Source: Polaromonas vacuolata (GTDB lineage Bacteria; Pseudomonadota; Gammaproteobacteria; Burkholderiales; Burkholderiaceae_C). Taken from it: 64,000 bases of DNA. Location: positions 3,467,501 to 3,531,500 of the forward strand of contig NZ_CP051461.1 in assembly GCF_012584515.1 (NCBI RefSeq), in the 5' to 3' direction. Below the pieces are notes generated by a model that saw only the letters and a list, made by a program, of their open reading frames with translations, was not told the origin of the DNA and made no database searches. Position numbers and translations under genes: made by a program. Shown here piece after piece: positions 39,010-49,384 of the stretch (its first letter is position 1; each line of letters starts with the position of its first letter).

Positions 39010-40401
39010 TTAAATATGATTTTTTTTGGCCGCTTGCAGCGAACTCACCAAAATGTGTATGAAGTGCAGCTTGGCTATCACCTCACGCGGCAGTGTGAAG
39101 GGATAGAAATCGGGTTGACCCATGCTGCGCGACATCTCGGTCAACATAGTCGTCAAGCGCGTCCAATCGTTGAGGAAGTCGAGAAAAATCTGTGCCTGCG
39201 GATGCTGCGGACGGTACAAATCGTCCAAGGTAAAGGGCGTGAATTCCAGCTCGGCATTGTCTGCCGTCAGACCAAAACTCATCGCCGTGTCTATGGTGTC
39301 GCGCATATGCAGGTAGTGGGCCCAGCATTCTGCCCAGTCCTCCCAAGGGTGGGTACTGGCGTAGGCGCTGACAAAATGCAACCACCACTGAGCCGGAGGG
39401 CCTTCTTCGTAGTTGCGCTTTAGGCTGGCCGCATAGTCTTGCGTCTCATCGCCAAACAACTCATGAAAGCCCTCCATCCAGTCGGTATCCCACACCAGAC
39501 GGTCCCAGTAGTAATGGCCGACTTCATGGCGAAAATGACCGAGCAAGGTTCGGTACGGCTCATGCATGGCATGACGAACCGCTTCGCGCAAGCTGTCGTC
39601 CGCTTCTTGCAAATCCAGCGTGATCAGGCCATTGTTGTGGCCGGTCATGACGCGTGGCCCTTCTATGGGTGAGCGCAGCAAGTCAAACATCAGGCCGCGC
39701 TCAGTATCTTCAGAAACTTTTGAGGCCACCGGCAAACCCAACACAATCAAAGCCGACACCAAGCGGCGCTTGGCCAATTCGGTCAGACCGTAAAGCTTGC
39801 CGTTGTCAAGCCGATCTGGGTCATTGAGATCCAGCAAATTGCGGTTAAGACGACAGGCGCGGCACAAAAATACACCCGCCTCGGACTCATGCAAAGGCAG
39901 CAACCAGTTGCAAGAAGCCCCGGTTTTAAGATTGGCGCAGCGTACAAACACCGGGGAAGGCACTGGAGCGGGGACCAGTTCGTCTAGGACGGCTTGCTGG
40001 TCTTGGCTTTGGCTTTGTTGAAAGCCTTGCGTTTGACTCTGCTGCAACCCTTGCGTTTGGCTCTGCGTTTGAATCTCTTGCGGACTCACTAGCGCCGGAC
40101 TTGTCTCTTGATTTGGCTCCTGATTTGGCTCTTGCCACTCCACCCACGTATCGGCTTGCTCGGCCGGCATCAAAGACAACATCAGCGATTGGCTGGGCTC
40201 GTAACCCAGCGGCGTCTGGCAAGTCAAGCATTTACTGTTGCGGAAAAATATCGTATTGCCGCACTGACAATGATAGGCACGACCAGCCAGCGCCGGCAGA
40301 TGGACTTGAACATGGGGCTGGATTTCGGTGGGTAACAAATCGGTTTTCTCTCGCCAGTAAAAAGGCCTGCGATGCAGACGAAAGAGGATTTTGCCACGCA
40401 T
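39010..40401 (-). CDS. putative zinc-ribbon metallopeptidase (Peptidase_Mx/DUF2248-like)
   Basis: About 463 residues from the ATG at 40401. A first zinc ribbon (Cys 45, 47, 58, 61) is followed by a Gln/Ser/Thr-rich linker (about 92-137) and a second ribbon-like cluster (Cys 155, 164, 180, 183). A peptidase domain with HEVGH at 292-296 and a downstream WEDWAECWAHY glutamate as likely third ligand completes it. No signal peptide, so it is cytoplasmic. The family is widespread but its substrate is unknown. The linker is made of near-repeats and may vary in length. Confidence 0.82.
   Translation of the reverse strand: MRGKILFRLHRRPFYWREKTDLLPTEIQPHVQVHLPALAGRAYHCQCGNTIFFRNSKCLTCQTPLGYEPSQSLMLSLMPAEQADTWVEWQEPNQEPNQETSPALVSPQEIQTQSQTQGLQQSQTQGFQQSQSQDQQAVLDELVPAPVPSPVFVRCANLKTGASCNWLLPLHESEAGVFLCRACRLNRNLLDLNDPDRLDNGKLYGLTELAKRRLVSALIVLGLPVASKVSEDTERGLMFDLLRSPIEGPRVMTGHNNGLITLDLQEADDSLREAVRHAMHEPYRTLLGHFRHEVGHYYWDRLVWDTDWMEGFHELFGDETQDYAASLKRNYEEGPPAQWWLHFVSAYASTHPWEDWAECWAHYLHMRDTIDTAMSFGLTADNAELEFTPFTLDDLYRPQHPQAQIFLDFLNDWTRLTTMLTEMSRSMGQPDFYPFTLPREVIAKLHFIHILVSSLQAAKKNHI
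39994..40128 (-). repeat. Gln-rich coding repeat in the metallopeptidase
   Basis: The region coding for the linker holds near-identical 24-base units (coding SQTQGLQQ, SQTQGFQQ, SQSQDQQ) and a doubled NQEP unit. Such in-frame repeats can slip and change linker length without breaking the frame. Confidence 0.65.
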
Positions 40402-40606
40402 GAAATGCCCGCAAATTAAACCGGTTTGACGGCGCAATGACAGGCGCTTGGCTTGGGTTTAATCGACTACTAAATACGTCACATCTGTTGTCATCCGTGC
40501 CGCAAAGCCGGGCTTTATCGTGCGATCATTGCACCGAGACGCTACTTCTGATGACGCGCAGCAGTAGTTTTTCACCCCACTTTTATTCATCACATCAAGG
40601 ATACCT

Positions 40607-40798
40607 ATGCCTTTTTACCATGTCGAAATGATGGAAGGCCGCACGCCGGCGCAAAAAAAGCAACTGGTCGAAGCCATGACTCGAACCAGCGTTGAAATAC
40701 TCGGCGGCAAGCCCGAGTCTGTCACCATCATCATCACCGACGTCAAACGCGAGAACTGGTCCAGCGGCGGCAAGCTTTGGTCTGAGCCGCGTGACTAA
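40607..40798 (+). CDS. 4-oxalocrotonate tautomerase family protein
   Basis: 63 residues, the size of the 4-OT monomer. Pro follows the initiator Met (MPFYHVEMMEGRTPAQKKQLV), giving the catalytic amino-terminal proline after processing. The rest has the beta-alpha-beta form with SVTIIITDVKRENWSSGG. Catalyses keto-enol shifts in aromatic breakdown, but no meta-cleavage genes adjoin. AAGGAT-type ribosome binding site. 27 bases before the amidotransferase. Confidence 0.9.
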   Translation: MPFYHVEMMEGRTPAQKKQLVEAMTRTSVEILGGKPESVTIIITDVKRENWSSGGKLWSEPRD

Positions 40799-40825
40799 GC
40801 CGGACAACCTTTAAGCGAGCCCACT

Positions 40826-41629
40826 ATGTGTCAACTGCTGGGAATGAACTGCAACACACCGACCGATGTGACCTTTAGCTTTCGCGGCTTCGCGCAGCGT
40901 GCTGGGGTAACCGACCATCACGAGGACGGCTGGGGGATTGGATTTTTTGAAGGCCAAGGCACAAACGCTGACAACCCGCAAGGCGATGACCGCGGCCTGC
41001 GTCACTTTATCGACCACCTGCCAGCCAGCCAGTCACCTGTGGCCGAGTTGATAGGTCGCTACCCGATCAAAAGCCGCAACGTGATTGCGCATATTCGCAA
41101 AGCCACCCAAGGCGTGGTGGCGCTGGAAAACTGTCACCCCTTTGTGCGTGAATTGTGGGGTCGCTACTGGATGTTTGCGCACAATGGCGACCTGAAAAAT
41201 TTTGCGCCGCGCCTGCATGCCAGCTTCAAACCGGTCGGCAGCACCGACAGTGAAAGGGCTTTTTGCTGGATCATGCAAGAGCTGGCCAAGTCACACGCCG
41301 CTATGCCCAGCATTGCCGAGTTGAGCATCACGTTGCGTGAGTTGGCCGCGCAAGTGGCCAGCCACGGCACGTTTAATTTTTTACTCAGCAACGGCCAAGC
41401 CTTGTGGGCTCATGCCAGTACCCACCTGTGCTTTGTGGAGCGACGCCATCCGTTTACCCATGCGAGTTTGAGCGACGAGGACTTGAGCGTCAATTTTGCC
41501 GAGCTAGCGGCCAGTACGGACCGCGTAGCAGTCGTGGTCACCGCCGCGCTAACGCGCAACGAGAACTGGACGGCCTTTGCACCGGGCGAGCTCAAGGTGT
41601 TTGAGTCTGGCGCGCTAACGGCTTGGTAA
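40826..41629 (+). CDS. class II glutamine amidotransferase (YafJ-like)
   Basis: 267 residues. The catalytic Cys2 is exposed after Met removal (MCQLLGMNCNTPTDVTFSF). The glutaminase fold motifs HHEDGWGIGFFEG, ARNVIAHIRKAT-like SRNVIAHIRKATQG and FAHNGDL are present. No synthase domain is attached, so the ammonia acceptor is unknown. Some relatives act in ergothioneine or gamma-glutamyl chemistry. Likely co-transcribed with the tautomerase. Confidence 0.9.
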   Translation: MCQLLGMNCNTPTDVTFSFRGFAQRAGVTDHHEDGWGIGFFEGQGTNADNPQGDDRGLRHFIDHLPASQSPVAELIGRYPIKSRNVIAHIRKATQGVVALENCHPFVRELWGRYWMFAHNGDLKNFAPRLHASFKPVGSTDSERAFCWIMQELAKSHAAMPSIAELSITLRELAAQVASHGTFNFLLSNGQALWAHASTHLCFVERRHPFTHASLSDEDLSVNFAELAASTDRVAVVVTAALTRNENWTAFAPGELKVFESGALTAW

Positions 41630-41677
41630 ATAGGTCGTCAATAGACCGTAGAACTACGCCAGACCCACTAAGCCAAG

Positions 41678-42325
41678 TCAATTAACGCGACTCGGACCCG
41701 GGCAGGTCATGCTTTGACCGTCAAGTCGCTGCCGCGCCAGTGCAAAGTCTGCGCGCATTACCGCGCCGCTGCGGTGCACAGTCAAAATATAAATGCTGTC
41801 AAAGTCGCGACTCTTCCAATCCGGAACATCGCCCGCCTGACCACCCATTTGTGACAACATACTTTTAACAATGCCCTCGAGCTGATGGTGCTCCCAGCCC
41901 ACTAGTAGCACGGCGTTGTGGTACTTGGGCAAGGCCAACTCCTGCTGCAGACCGGCGCTGTCGGCATAACCAAACGCAGTATTAATCGGCAAACCGAGCT
42001 GAGCGGCCAAAGGCGCGACTGTCAGCAACGGTCTTAAGTAGTTGTATAGCTGAGAGTCTTCGCCGTCGGGTTTTTTCTCGTGGGGATCGGGCGCAAACAC
42101 CGCATCAAACTTGCCAAATTTAGCCAGCAACACGGCTGGTAATGCCAATGCGCGGTTCAGACCTTGGCAGTTGAGCATGCCAAGGCCTTGGGCCGGCTTT
42201 TCAGCATGGCGTATGAAGACTATGGTCTGCACACTTTCTGCCGCTGCAGCCCCGGCAAAGCTGGGCCAGAAAGCTGCCGCTAGCGCTAGCGAGACTGCGC
42301 ATTCTTTTAGATTTTTTATACCCAT
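41678..42325 (-). CDS. periplasmic histidine phosphatase family protein
   Basis: 215 residues. Signal peptide (NLKECAVSLALAAAFWPSFAGAAAA). The phosphatase motif VFIRHAEKP places catalytic His at residue 40; later VLLVGWEHHQLEGIV supplies a second histidine. Exported acid-phosphatase-like branch rather than phosphoglycerate mutase. Ends DGQSMTCPGPSRVN. Convergent with the amidotransferase and downstream of gshB. Substrate unknown. Confidence 0.85.
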   Translation of the reverse strand: MGIKNLKECAVSLALAAAFWPSFAGAAAAESVQTIVFIRHAEKPAQGLGMLNCQGLNRALALPAVLLAKFGKFDAVFAPDPHEKKPDGEDSQLYNYLRPLLTVAPLAAQLGLPINTAFGYADSAGLQQELALPKYHNAVLLVGWEHHQLEGIVKSMLSQMGGQAGDVPDWKSRDFDSIYILTVHRSGAVMRADFALARQRLDGQSMTCPGPSRVN

Positions 42326-42360
42326 GTGTAGCGCGCTCTTAGCTAATTTTCCGCTTTATG

Positions 42361-43317
42361 TCAGCCTTTTAACGCCGCTTCCAGCGCATCGATAAACATG
42401 GCCGCGACATCAAAGCCGGTCTGGTCAAAGATTTCCTGAAAGCAAGTCGGGCTGGTGACATTGATCTCGGTCACGTGGTCGCCAATCACGTCTACGCCAG
42501 CCAACAGCAAGCCGCGTGCGGCCAGCACTGGCCCCAAGGTATCGCCAATTAATTGGTCGCGCACCGAAAGCTTTTGCGCCACGCCCAAGCCACCCGCCGC
42601 CAAATTACCACGCACCTCGCCGCCCTGAGGAATACGCGCCAAACTAAACGGCACCGGCTTGCCGCCAATCACCAAAACGCGTTTGTCGCCTTTACTGATT
42701 TCAGGCAAGAACTTTTGCACCATCACGCTTTGCGCGCCTTCCTTATTTAAGGTCTCAATGATGCTGCCTAGATTCAAGCCGTCTTGCTTAACGCGAAATA
42801 TGCCCATGCCGCCCATGCCGTCTAGCGGCTTGAGGATGATGTCTTGGTGCTCAGCGTGAAAGCGTTTGATATCAGCCGCGCTGCGGGTGACCAAAGTCGG
42901 ACCGCTGAACTGAGAAAACTCAAGCAAAGCGAGTTTTTCGGGATGGTCGCGCAGCGCTCGGGGTTTGTTGAAGACTTTGGCGCCTTCGCGCTCGGCTTGC
43001 TCTAACAAATGGGTGCTATAAAAATACTCGCTGTCAAACGGCGGGTCCTTGCGCATGATGACGGCGTCAAAGCTGGCGATATCGGCAAGGCCATCAGGCC
43101 TGGCGCTGTCGGGCTTAAACCAGACCACGGCGTCGCCGGTCAAGCTGATGTTTTGGATCTTTGCATTGACCTTGTGTCCGGTCTGCCAGCTCATGTCTTG
43201 TGGCTGACAAGCACTGATGCGGTGGCCGCGCTTTTGGGCCTCGCGCATCATCGCGAACGTCGTGTCCTTGTAGATTTTGAAGGTCGAAAGCGGATCAGCG
43301 ATAAAGAGAATATTCAT
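42361..43317 (-). CDS. gshB: glutathione synthetase
   Basis: 318 residues from MNILFIADPLSTFKIYKDTT. Joins gamma-glutamylcysteine and glycine with ATP. ATP-grasp features: FNKPRALRDHPEKLA, ILKPLDGMGGMGIFRV and the final VTEINVTSPTCFQEI. The frame starts 11 codons earlier at 43350, but family members begin at MNILFI. The gshA partner is not in this window. Upstream gap of about 250 bases shows no clear element. Confidence 0.96.
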   Translation of the reverse strand: MNILFIADPLSTFKIYKDTTFAMMREAQKRGHRISACQPQDMSWQTGHKVNAKIQNISLTGDAVVWFKPDSARPDGLADIASFDAVIMRKDPPFDSEYFYSTHLLEQAEREGAKVFNKPRALRDHPEKLALLEFSQFSGPTLVTRSAADIKRFHAEHQDIILKPLDGMGGMGIFRVKQDGLNLGSIIETLNKEGAQSVMVQKFLPEISKGDKRVLVIGGKPVPFSLARIPQGGEVRGNLAAGGLGVAQKLSVRDQLIGDTLGPVLAARGLLLAGVDVIGDHVTEINVTSPTCFQEIFDQTGFDVAAMFIDALEAALKG

Positions 43318-43565
43318 ATTTTTTGACTTTTTGAGGGGTAAATAACGCACAGCCTAGTTAAGCACAGCGCATAAGCATGAAGCTATTGTTGTCTGAACCC
43401 ATGCACAAACGCGCCAGCCTACCCAAAGACCGGAGCCAAGACGGCCATTAGCTCATCTATTGACTAGCGAATTGCGATGTACGGTGTCATTAGTGCTACG
43501 AAAGTCACAGATACAGTTATTTTGCTGCGATTAATGCTGGGCGCAGTATCCAATACAGTAGGGGT

Positions 43566-44285
43566 ATGGATAAAACTGCTCAAAACTCATCTTTATTACC
43601 TGCTCAGCGCCCACGCGCCATTTTCTTTGATGCCTACGGCACACTGTTTGATGTCTACAGCGTCGGCTTATTAGCCGAGCAATTTTTCCCCGGCCAAGGC
43701 CAAGCATTCAGCCAAATCTGGCGCGACAAGCAAATCGAGTACAGCCGCTTAGTCACCACCAGCAATCACGGCCAGCATTACCAACCTTTTTGGGATTTGA
43801 CCTTGGCCGGTCTGCGTTACGCCGGTCTGCGCCTCAAGCTTGACCTCACGGCCGAGCGAGAACAACAGCTGATGAACCAATACCGCCACTTGAGCGCCTT
43901 CCCAGAAAACCGCGAAGTGCTGCAAGCCCTCAAGGACCGCGGCGTAGTCACAGGAATACTCTCCAATGGCGACCCGTCCATGCTGGATGTGGCGGTTAAA
44001 TCCGCCGGTTTAGGTGACCTGCTCGACCACGTGATCAGCGTCGACAGCATACGTAAATACAAGACCCATCCCGACGCCTATGCACTGGCCGAGCAAGCCA
44101 CTGGCCTGAAAGCCAGCCAGATTGGCTTTGTCAGCTGCAACAGCTGGGACGCGCTAGCCGCCACTTGGTATGGCTACCAAACCTTTTGGGTAAACCGCTA
44201 CCAGCTTCCGTTTGAAACACTAGGCACTGAGCCATGCCACACCGGCAGCAACCTCAAGGACGTTCTGAGCTTGCTAGCCGACTAA
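43566..44285 (+). CDS. haloacid dehalogenase, type II
   Basis: 239 residues. HAD fold with nucleophile D22 ([16 protein letters not shown]), motif [11 protein letters not shown] and the type II dehalogenase signature [22 protein letters not shown], with KYKTHPDAY for the lysine. Should hydrolyse L-2-haloacids to D-2-hydroxyacids; glycolate from haloacetate would feed GlcD/GlcB. Lies 53 bases before glcB in the same direction. Confidence 0.92.
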   Translation: MDKTAQNSSLLPAQRPRAIFFDAYGTLFDVYSVGLLAEQFFPGQGQAFSQIWRDKQIEYSRLVTTSNHGQHYQPFWDLTLAGLRYAGLRLKLDLTAEREQQLMNQYRHLSAFPENREVLQALKDRGVVTGILSNGDPSMLDVAVKSAGLGDLLDHVISVDSIRKYKTHPDAYALAEQATGLKASQIGFVSCNSWDALAATWYGYQTFWVNRYQLPFETLGTEPCHTGSNLKDVLSLLAD

Positions 44286-44338
44286 GAACCCCAGACTTTT
44301 TTAACTTTTCTCCGTTTCTTTTTTTCGAGGACTCCCGC

Positions 44339-46540
44339 ATGACCGTATCCGCCACTCCCCGCACCGCCTGCCATCAGCTACAGGTTGCTACCGTTTTATA
44401 CCGTTTTATTGAAGACAAAGTTCTGCCCGGTACGGGCGTGGACAGCGCGGTGTTCTGGAAAGGCTTTGACAGCCTGGTCAGCGATTTAGCGCCTAAAAAT
44501 ATCGCCCTGCTGGCAGAGCGTGATCGTCTGCAAACCGAACTCGACACATGGCATAAAGCCAACCCCGGCCCGATCCATGACATGCCGGCCTACCGCGCCT
44601 TTTTGCACACGATTGGCTACCTCGTGCCGCAACCCAAAGACGTTCACGCCACCACCACCAACGTCGACGCAGAACTGGCGCTGCAAGCCGGCCCACAGCT
44701 GGTCGTGCCAGTGCTGAACGCGCGTTACGCGCTGAACGCAGCCAACGCACGTTGGGGTTCGCTGTATGACGCGCTATATGGCACGGACGCCATCTCAGAA
44801 GCCGATGGCGCTGAAAAAGGCCGCAGTTACAACCCCGTGCGCGGCGCCAAAGTGATTGCCTTCGCCCGCAACGTGCTGGATCAAGCAGTGCCGCTGGCCA
44901 AGGGTTCGCACAAAGATGCGACTGGCTACAGCGTCGAAAACGGCAAACTCGTGGTGCTCACCGCTGCGGGCAAAACCGGTTTGATGGATGAGGAACAGTG
45001 GGCTGGTTTTCAAGGCCAAGCCGCAGCCCCGACTGCGCTGCTGTTCAAACACAATGGCCTGCATTTAGACCTGCAAATTGACCGCAGCACCGCCATCGGC
45101 AAGACCGATCCAGCAGGCGTTAGCGACTTGGTGTTGGAAGCGGCGCTGTCAACTATTCTTGACTTGGAAGACTCTGTCACAGTGGTCGATGCCGACGACA
45201 AAGTGCTGGCCTACAGCAACTGGTTAGGCATTTTGCAAACCACGCTGACCGAAGAAGTCAGCAAAGGCGGCAAGACGTTTGTGCGTGGTCTGAACCCAGA
45301 CCGCGTCTACACCGGCGCAGACGGTCAGCCACTTAAGCTGCACGGCCGCTCGCTGATGTTTTTGCGCAATGTTGGCCACCTGATGACCAACCCAGCGATT
45401 CTCTATGGCAACGGCCAAGAAATTCCAGAAGGCATTTTGGATGCCATGGTCACCGTGACGATTGCCATGCATGACCTCAAGCGCCGCGGCAAAGAAGCGA
45501 TAGTGAACTCACGCACCGGCTCGGTCTACATCGTCAAACCCAAAATGCACGGCCCAGCCGAAGTGGCTTTTTCGTCCGAGTTGTTTGGCCGCGTCGAAGC
45601 CGTGTTGGGCCTAGAAGCCAACACCGTCAAGCTAGGCATCATGGACGAAGAGCGCCGCACCAGCGTCAACCTCAAAGCCTGTATCGCTGAGGCCGGCCCA
45701 CGTGTGGCCTTTATCAACACCGGCTTTTTAGACCGCACCGGCGACGAAATGCACACCGCCATGCAAGCCGGCCCCATGATTCGCAAAGGCGACATGAAAA
45801 CCAGCGCCTGGATTGCGGCCTACGAGAAAAACAATGTGCTGACCGGCCTGAACTGCGGCCTGCGCGGCAAAGCCCAAATCGGCAAAGGTATGTGGGCCAT
45901 GCCTGACTTGATGGCGGCTATGTTGGAGCAAAAAATTGGTCACCCCAAAGCTGGCGCCAACACCGCTTGGGTGCCGAGCCCAACCGCGGCCACGCTGCAT
46001 GCCCTGCACTACCACCAAGTCAATGTGGCCGAGGTACAAAAAGAGTTGGAGCAGACCGACATAGAAGGTCAGCGCGATACCTTGCTAAATGGTTTGCTTG
46101 AAGTACCCGTCAGCGCCAACCCGAACTGGTCGGCAGCAGACAAACAGCAAGAACTCGACAACAACGCCCAAGGCATTTTGGGTTATGTGGTGCGCTGGAT
46201 TGACCAAGGCGTGGGTTGCTCTAAGGTGTTGGACATCCACAACGTCGGCCTGATGGAAGACCGTGCCACGCTGCGCATCAGCAGCCAACACATGGCCAAC
46301 TGGTTGCTGCACGGCGTGGTCAGCCATGCCCAAGTGAAGGAAACTTTCGAGCGCATGGCGGCAGTGGTTGACGGGCAAAACGCCGGCGACGCACTGTACC
46401 AACCCATGGCCGGCAACTTTGAAACCTCAGCGGCCTACAAGGCTGCGTGCGAGCTGGTGTTCAAGGGCTTGGAGCAGCCTAGCGGCTACACCGAACCACT
46501 GCTGCACGCCTGGCGCTTGAAAGTTAAAGCTCAAGCCTAA
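44339..46540 (+). CDS. glcB: malate synthase G
   Basis: 733 residues from [18 protein letters not shown] (E. coli GlcB 723). Condenses glyoxylate with acetyl-CoA to malate. Motifs: [59 protein letters not shown] and [28 protein letters not shown] ribosome binding site precedes this ATG. The frame is open further up but there overlaps the HAD gene. With the GlcD-type oxidase it makes a glycolate-to-malate route. Confidence 0.97.
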   Translation: MTVSATPRTACHQLQVATVLYRFIEDKVLPGTGVDSAVFWKGFDSLVSDLAPKNIALLAERDRLQTELDTWHKANPGPIHDMPAYRAFLHTIGYLVPQPKDVHATTTNVDAELALQAGPQLVVPVLNARYALNAANARWGSLYDALYGTDAISEADGAEKGRSYNPVRGAKVIAFARNVLDQAVPLAKGSHKDATGYSVENGKLVVLTAAGKTGLMDEEQWAGFQGQAAAPTALLFKHNGLHLDLQIDRSTAIGKTDPAGVSDLVLEAALSTILDLEDSVTVVDADDKVLAYSNWLGILQTTLTEEVSKGGKTFVRGLNPDRVYTGADGQPLKLHGRSLMFLRNVGHLMTNPAILYGNGQEIPEGILDAMVTVTIAMHDLKRRGKEAIVNSRTGSVYIVKPKMHGPAEVAFSSELFGRVEAVLGLEANTVKLGIMDEERRTSVNLKACIAEAGPRVAFINTGFLDRTGDEMHTAMQAGPMIRKGDMKTSAWIAAYEKNNVLTGLNCGLRGKAQIGKGMWAMPDLMAAMLEQKIGHPKAGANTAWVPSPTAATLHALHYHQVNVAEVQKELEQTDIEGQRDTLLNGLLEVPVSANPNWSAADKQQELDNNAQGILGYVVRWIDQGVGCSKVLDIHNVGLMEDRATLRISSQHMANWLLHGVVSHAQVKETFERMAAVVDGQNAGDALYQPMAGNFETSAAYKAACELVFKGLEQPSGYTEPLLHAWRLKVKAQA

Positions 46541-46548
46541 TCGCTGGC

Positions 46549-46572
46549 GTTGACGTTGACGTTGACGTTGAC
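46549..46572. repeat. tandem repeat GTTGAC x4
   Basis: Four exact GTTGAC units begin eight bases after the glcB stop. TTGAC is the core of a -35 box, so each unit offers a possible -35 hexamer (TTGACG) for the DUF2147 gene; this is inference. Confidence 0.75.
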
Positions 46573-46574
46573 GG

Positions 46575-46611
46575 GTATGTCCCTAGCTACAGGCTGGTGG
46601 CGGGGACATAC
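46575..46611. other. 9-bp inverted repeat upstream of the DUF2147 gene
   Basis: GTATGTCCC (46575-46583) and GGGACATAC (46603-46611) are perfectly complementary, separated by 19 bases. They follow directly on the GTTGAC repeat. Possible operator, leader hairpin or REP-like palindrome. Confidence 0.55.
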
Positions 46612-46642
46612 GATGGGTGATCAATTATTTGGAAGTAACACC

Positions 46643-47077
46643 ATGATGCGTTCACTTTTGGCCAGCGCCCTTAGCTTGGCTTGCGTTTCTGCAATGGCGC
46701 AAATGAGCCCAGTAGGCTTATGGCAAACCATTAACGACGAAACTGGTAAGCCTCAGTCTGAGGTCACTCTGACCGAGGCCGGCGGCATCATTTCTGGCAC
46801 TGTCACCAAGAGTTTAGTGCCGAGCAAAGAGCCCAACTGCGTCAAGTGCACCGACGAGCGCAAAGACAAGCCCAAGCTAGGCATGGAAATCATCCGGGGT
46901 GCTAAAAAATCCGAGACCCAAGATGTTTGGGTGGATGGCAATATTCTGGACCCCAACAACGGCACAATTTACAAACTCAAAATGACGCCAATCGAGGGCG
47001 GCAGCAAACTTGAAGTGCGTGGTTTTATTGGTATTGCGTTGCTCGGTCGAACCCAGACTTGGGTGCGAATTCCCTGA
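46643..47077 (+). CDS. DUF2147 domain exported protein
   Basis: 144 residues from the first ATG of ATGATG at 46643, preceded by GGAAG. Signal peptide MMRSLLASALSLACVSAMA-Q. Mature part begins MSPVGLWQTINDETGKPQSEV and holds CVKCTDERKDKPKLGMEIIRG and WVDGNILDPNNGTIYKLKM, which mark DUF2147, a calycin-like periplasmic fold. Two cysteines three apart may form a disulfide. Often found under stress or motility control, but function is unknown. Confidence 0.88.
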   Translation: MMRSLLASALSLACVSAMAQMSPVGLWQTINDETGKPQSEVTLTEAGGIISGTVTKSLVPSKEPNCVKCTDERKDKPKLGMEIIRGAKKSETQDVWVDGNILDPNNGTIYKLKMTPIEGGSKLEVRGFIGIALLGRTQTWVRIP

Positions 47078-47630
47078 AGACGCGGCTTTGTTGGCCGCGC
47101 TAACAACTAGCGTTGTTTATTGCTGTTTCTACGCGATATGGCGTTGTAGTAGCGAGCAAGAACTCACTCGTTTGCAAATAGCCAGGCAAGCGGGATAGCC
47201 AGGACCTGATTAGTGCTGCGTGGATTTTTTAGCACAGCAATACCTTCGTTTATGACGGCAACTACGCCCTGTCCAGTCAACAGCGAAGTGCACAACATGC
47301 TTGCACTCAAGCGACTCTAACCGCAGGTTTTCAAACGCAATCGCGGATATCGCTCTCTAGCCCAAATCAAATCGCTTTGGCGCCTACATCGCTAGAAGCA
47401 ACAGCACTTGTCATGGTCAAGTCACGCAGCGCAGATAAGCTGTGCAAATCCTCAATATTTAAGTTTTACTTTGTGCGCATGGATCAATTCACCACCGCAG
47501 CCGCAATAACAGTGACGAATTTTATTCCAGTTGCTCTGAAAGAAACACAGAGCCATCTACTCGCACCAAGTCTTGAACTATTTTGTATAGGTATCAGCAC
47601 TTCACTGAACGGCTACAACCCCACACACTA
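47078..47630. other. 553-base region without a supported gene
   Basis: Between the DUF2147 gene and the chemoreceptor. It starts with two weak hairpins just after the DUF2147 stop (GCGGC-TTTGTTG-GCCGC and AACAAC-TAGC-GTTGTT). Small open frames (for example 47377-47631) lack a ribosome binding site and look random. No tRNA or known RNA was recognised. The chemoreceptor promoter should lie at its right end. Confidence 0.5.
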
Positions 47631-49226
47631 ATGCAAGACTTAACTTCCACCCCATGCAACTCCCTAGGTAGGCGCCTGCTAACTACCTTTTTCACTGTAC
47701 TGCTGCTGTCACTGATAGGTTCTGCCATCGGTCTGTGGTCGCTCTACCGCGTCAATAGTGCAACCGACCAAATGGTGGCGCAAAGCATGGCCACTGAACG
47801 ACTGGTGAGCGATGCCTTTCGCCAACAGGAGATCAATGCGGCAAACTACAAGGCGATGGCGCTGAGCTCAGAGCCTGAGGTGGGTGATATTCTTGCCGCG
47901 GATATTTTGCTGCGCCAGCAGCGCTATGACGTGTTGATGAAGCAGCTAGCTAGCCGTTTAGAAAGCCAGCAGGATCAAGCTTTGCTAGCAAAAATCAGCA
48001 GCACTAGAAAAGATTTCATCGCCGCCCAAACCGAACTGGTGGCGGCGCGCGACTCCGGTCTGACTAGCCGTATTCGCCAAGTTTATGCAGAACGATTCAC
48101 GCCTTCATCCGATGCGCTGCTGGCGGCCGTTGCGAGCTTGGCTGACTCGCAGCGCCAGTCAATTGATGCTGCAGCCAGTCAAATCGCCCGTTGGAGCGCC
48201 ATGGCCCGCACTGCATTGATTGTTTTTGGCGTCTTAGCTCTGCTGTTGGGCGGTGTGCTGTCGAAGCGACTGGTGCGCAGTATTACTCAACCGCTTAAAC
48301 TGGCCAGCGACAGCGCCGATCGCGTCGCCAGCTTGGATCTGCGCCACGAAATCAAAGGCCATGAACGTGACGAAACTGGCAGACTTTTGTCATCTCTAAG
48401 TCTGATGCAGACAGCACTTCGTGCACTGGTGCAGCACGTGCGCGGGTCAGCACAAAATATTAGCCATGCATCGACAGACATCGCCAGCGGCAATGCTGAC
48501 CTCTCCCGTCGCACAGAAGAAACCGCAGCCAGCCTACAACAAACGGCGGCTTCGCTGGAGATGATTACCCAAGCCGTGCAGCACTCAACCAAAGCAGCAG
48601 AACGTGCTGAAAACATGGCCAGCTCGGCCGCTACCTTAGCCGTTCAAGGCGGTAAAGCAGTCACCGAAATGGTCGTGACTATGCAGGAAATTCTTGCCTC
48701 CTCGCGCCATATAGAGAACATCGTCAATGTCATAGACGGCATCGCTTTTCAGACCAATTTATTGGCACTAAATGCCGCGGTTGAGGCGGCACATGCGGGC
48801 GAGCACGGACGCGGTTTTTCCGTGGTCGCCACTGAAGTGCGCAGCCTAGCGAGCCGATCAAGTACAGCAGCGCGAGAAATCAAAACCTTAATCAACGCGT
48901 CGATGCAGCGCATAGAAACCGGCGCTCATTTGGTCAACCACACCGGCCAGACCATGAACCACACCGTAGAAGCGATTCAAAACGTAGCCCACACGATTAG
49001 CCAAATCTCCAGCGCCACCCAAGCGCAGACCCTAGACATTGCGCAAATCAATATCGCTGTCGCGCGGCTAGACCAGATGACACAGCAAAATTCGGCGCTG
49101 GTAGAACAATCGTCCAACGCCTCAGAAAGCCTACGCCTTCAGTCGCATGAACTCGCCAGTCTTATCAGCCGATTCGTGCTACCTGTGCGGGATTTAAAAC
49201 CTACGGTTTTGGTTAACTTTGGCTGA
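47631..49226 (+). CDS. methyl-accepting chemotaxis protein
   Basis: 531 residues from [17 protein letters not shown]. First membrane helix about 17-37, a four-helix-bundle type periplasmic sensor (about 40-190), second helix [17 protein letters not shown] (about 195-213), HAMP, and a signalling domain whose hairpin tip reads [34 protein letters not shown]. No C-terminal NWETF-like pentapeptide, so it depends on other receptors for CheR docking. Ligand unknown. No che genes nearby. Confidence 0.93.
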   Translation: MQDLTSTPCNSLGRRLLTTFFTVLLLSLIGSAIGLWSLYRVNSATDQMVAQSMATERLVSDAFRQQEINAANYKAMALSSEPEVGDILAADILLRQQRYDVLMKQLASRLESQQDQALLAKISSTRKDFIAAQTELVAARDSGLTSRIRQVYAERFTPSSDALLAAVASLADSQRQSIDAAASQIARWSAMARTALIVFGVLALLLGGVLSKRLVRSITQPLKLASDSADRVASLDLRHEIKGHERDETGRLLSSLSLMQTALRALVQHVRGSAQNISHASTDIASGNADLSRRTEETAASLQQTAASLEMITQAVQHSTKAAERAENMASSAATLAVQGGKAVTEMVVTMQEILASSRHIENIVNVIDGIAFQTNLLALNAAVEAAHAGEHGRGFSVVATEVRSLASRSSTAAREIKTLINASMQRIETGAHLVNHTGQTMNHTVEAIQNVAHTISQISSATQAQTLDIAQINIAVARLDQMTQQNSALVEQSSNASESLRLQSHELASLISRFVLPVRDLKPTVLVNFG

Positions 49227-49384
49227 GGTTTGCAGCAGTGATGGACTAACTTACCAAGGTCAATTCGGTCGCCCAGCAAACGTATGATGTTGGGATTATT
49301 TCTAATTCCCCACACTCCTTAATCTGGCCAGCACTGCCAACGCCAAAAGACCCGGCGGCAAAGCAAGACTCTCAGGGCTTTGCC

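Noticed and set aside
44486..46039. Several frames of 60-105 codons opposite glcB.
   Set aside because: Shadows produced by codon bias in the malate synthase gene.
47377..47631. Open frame of 84 codons before the chemoreceptor.
   Set aside because: No ribosome binding site, random composition, overlaps the chemoreceptor start.
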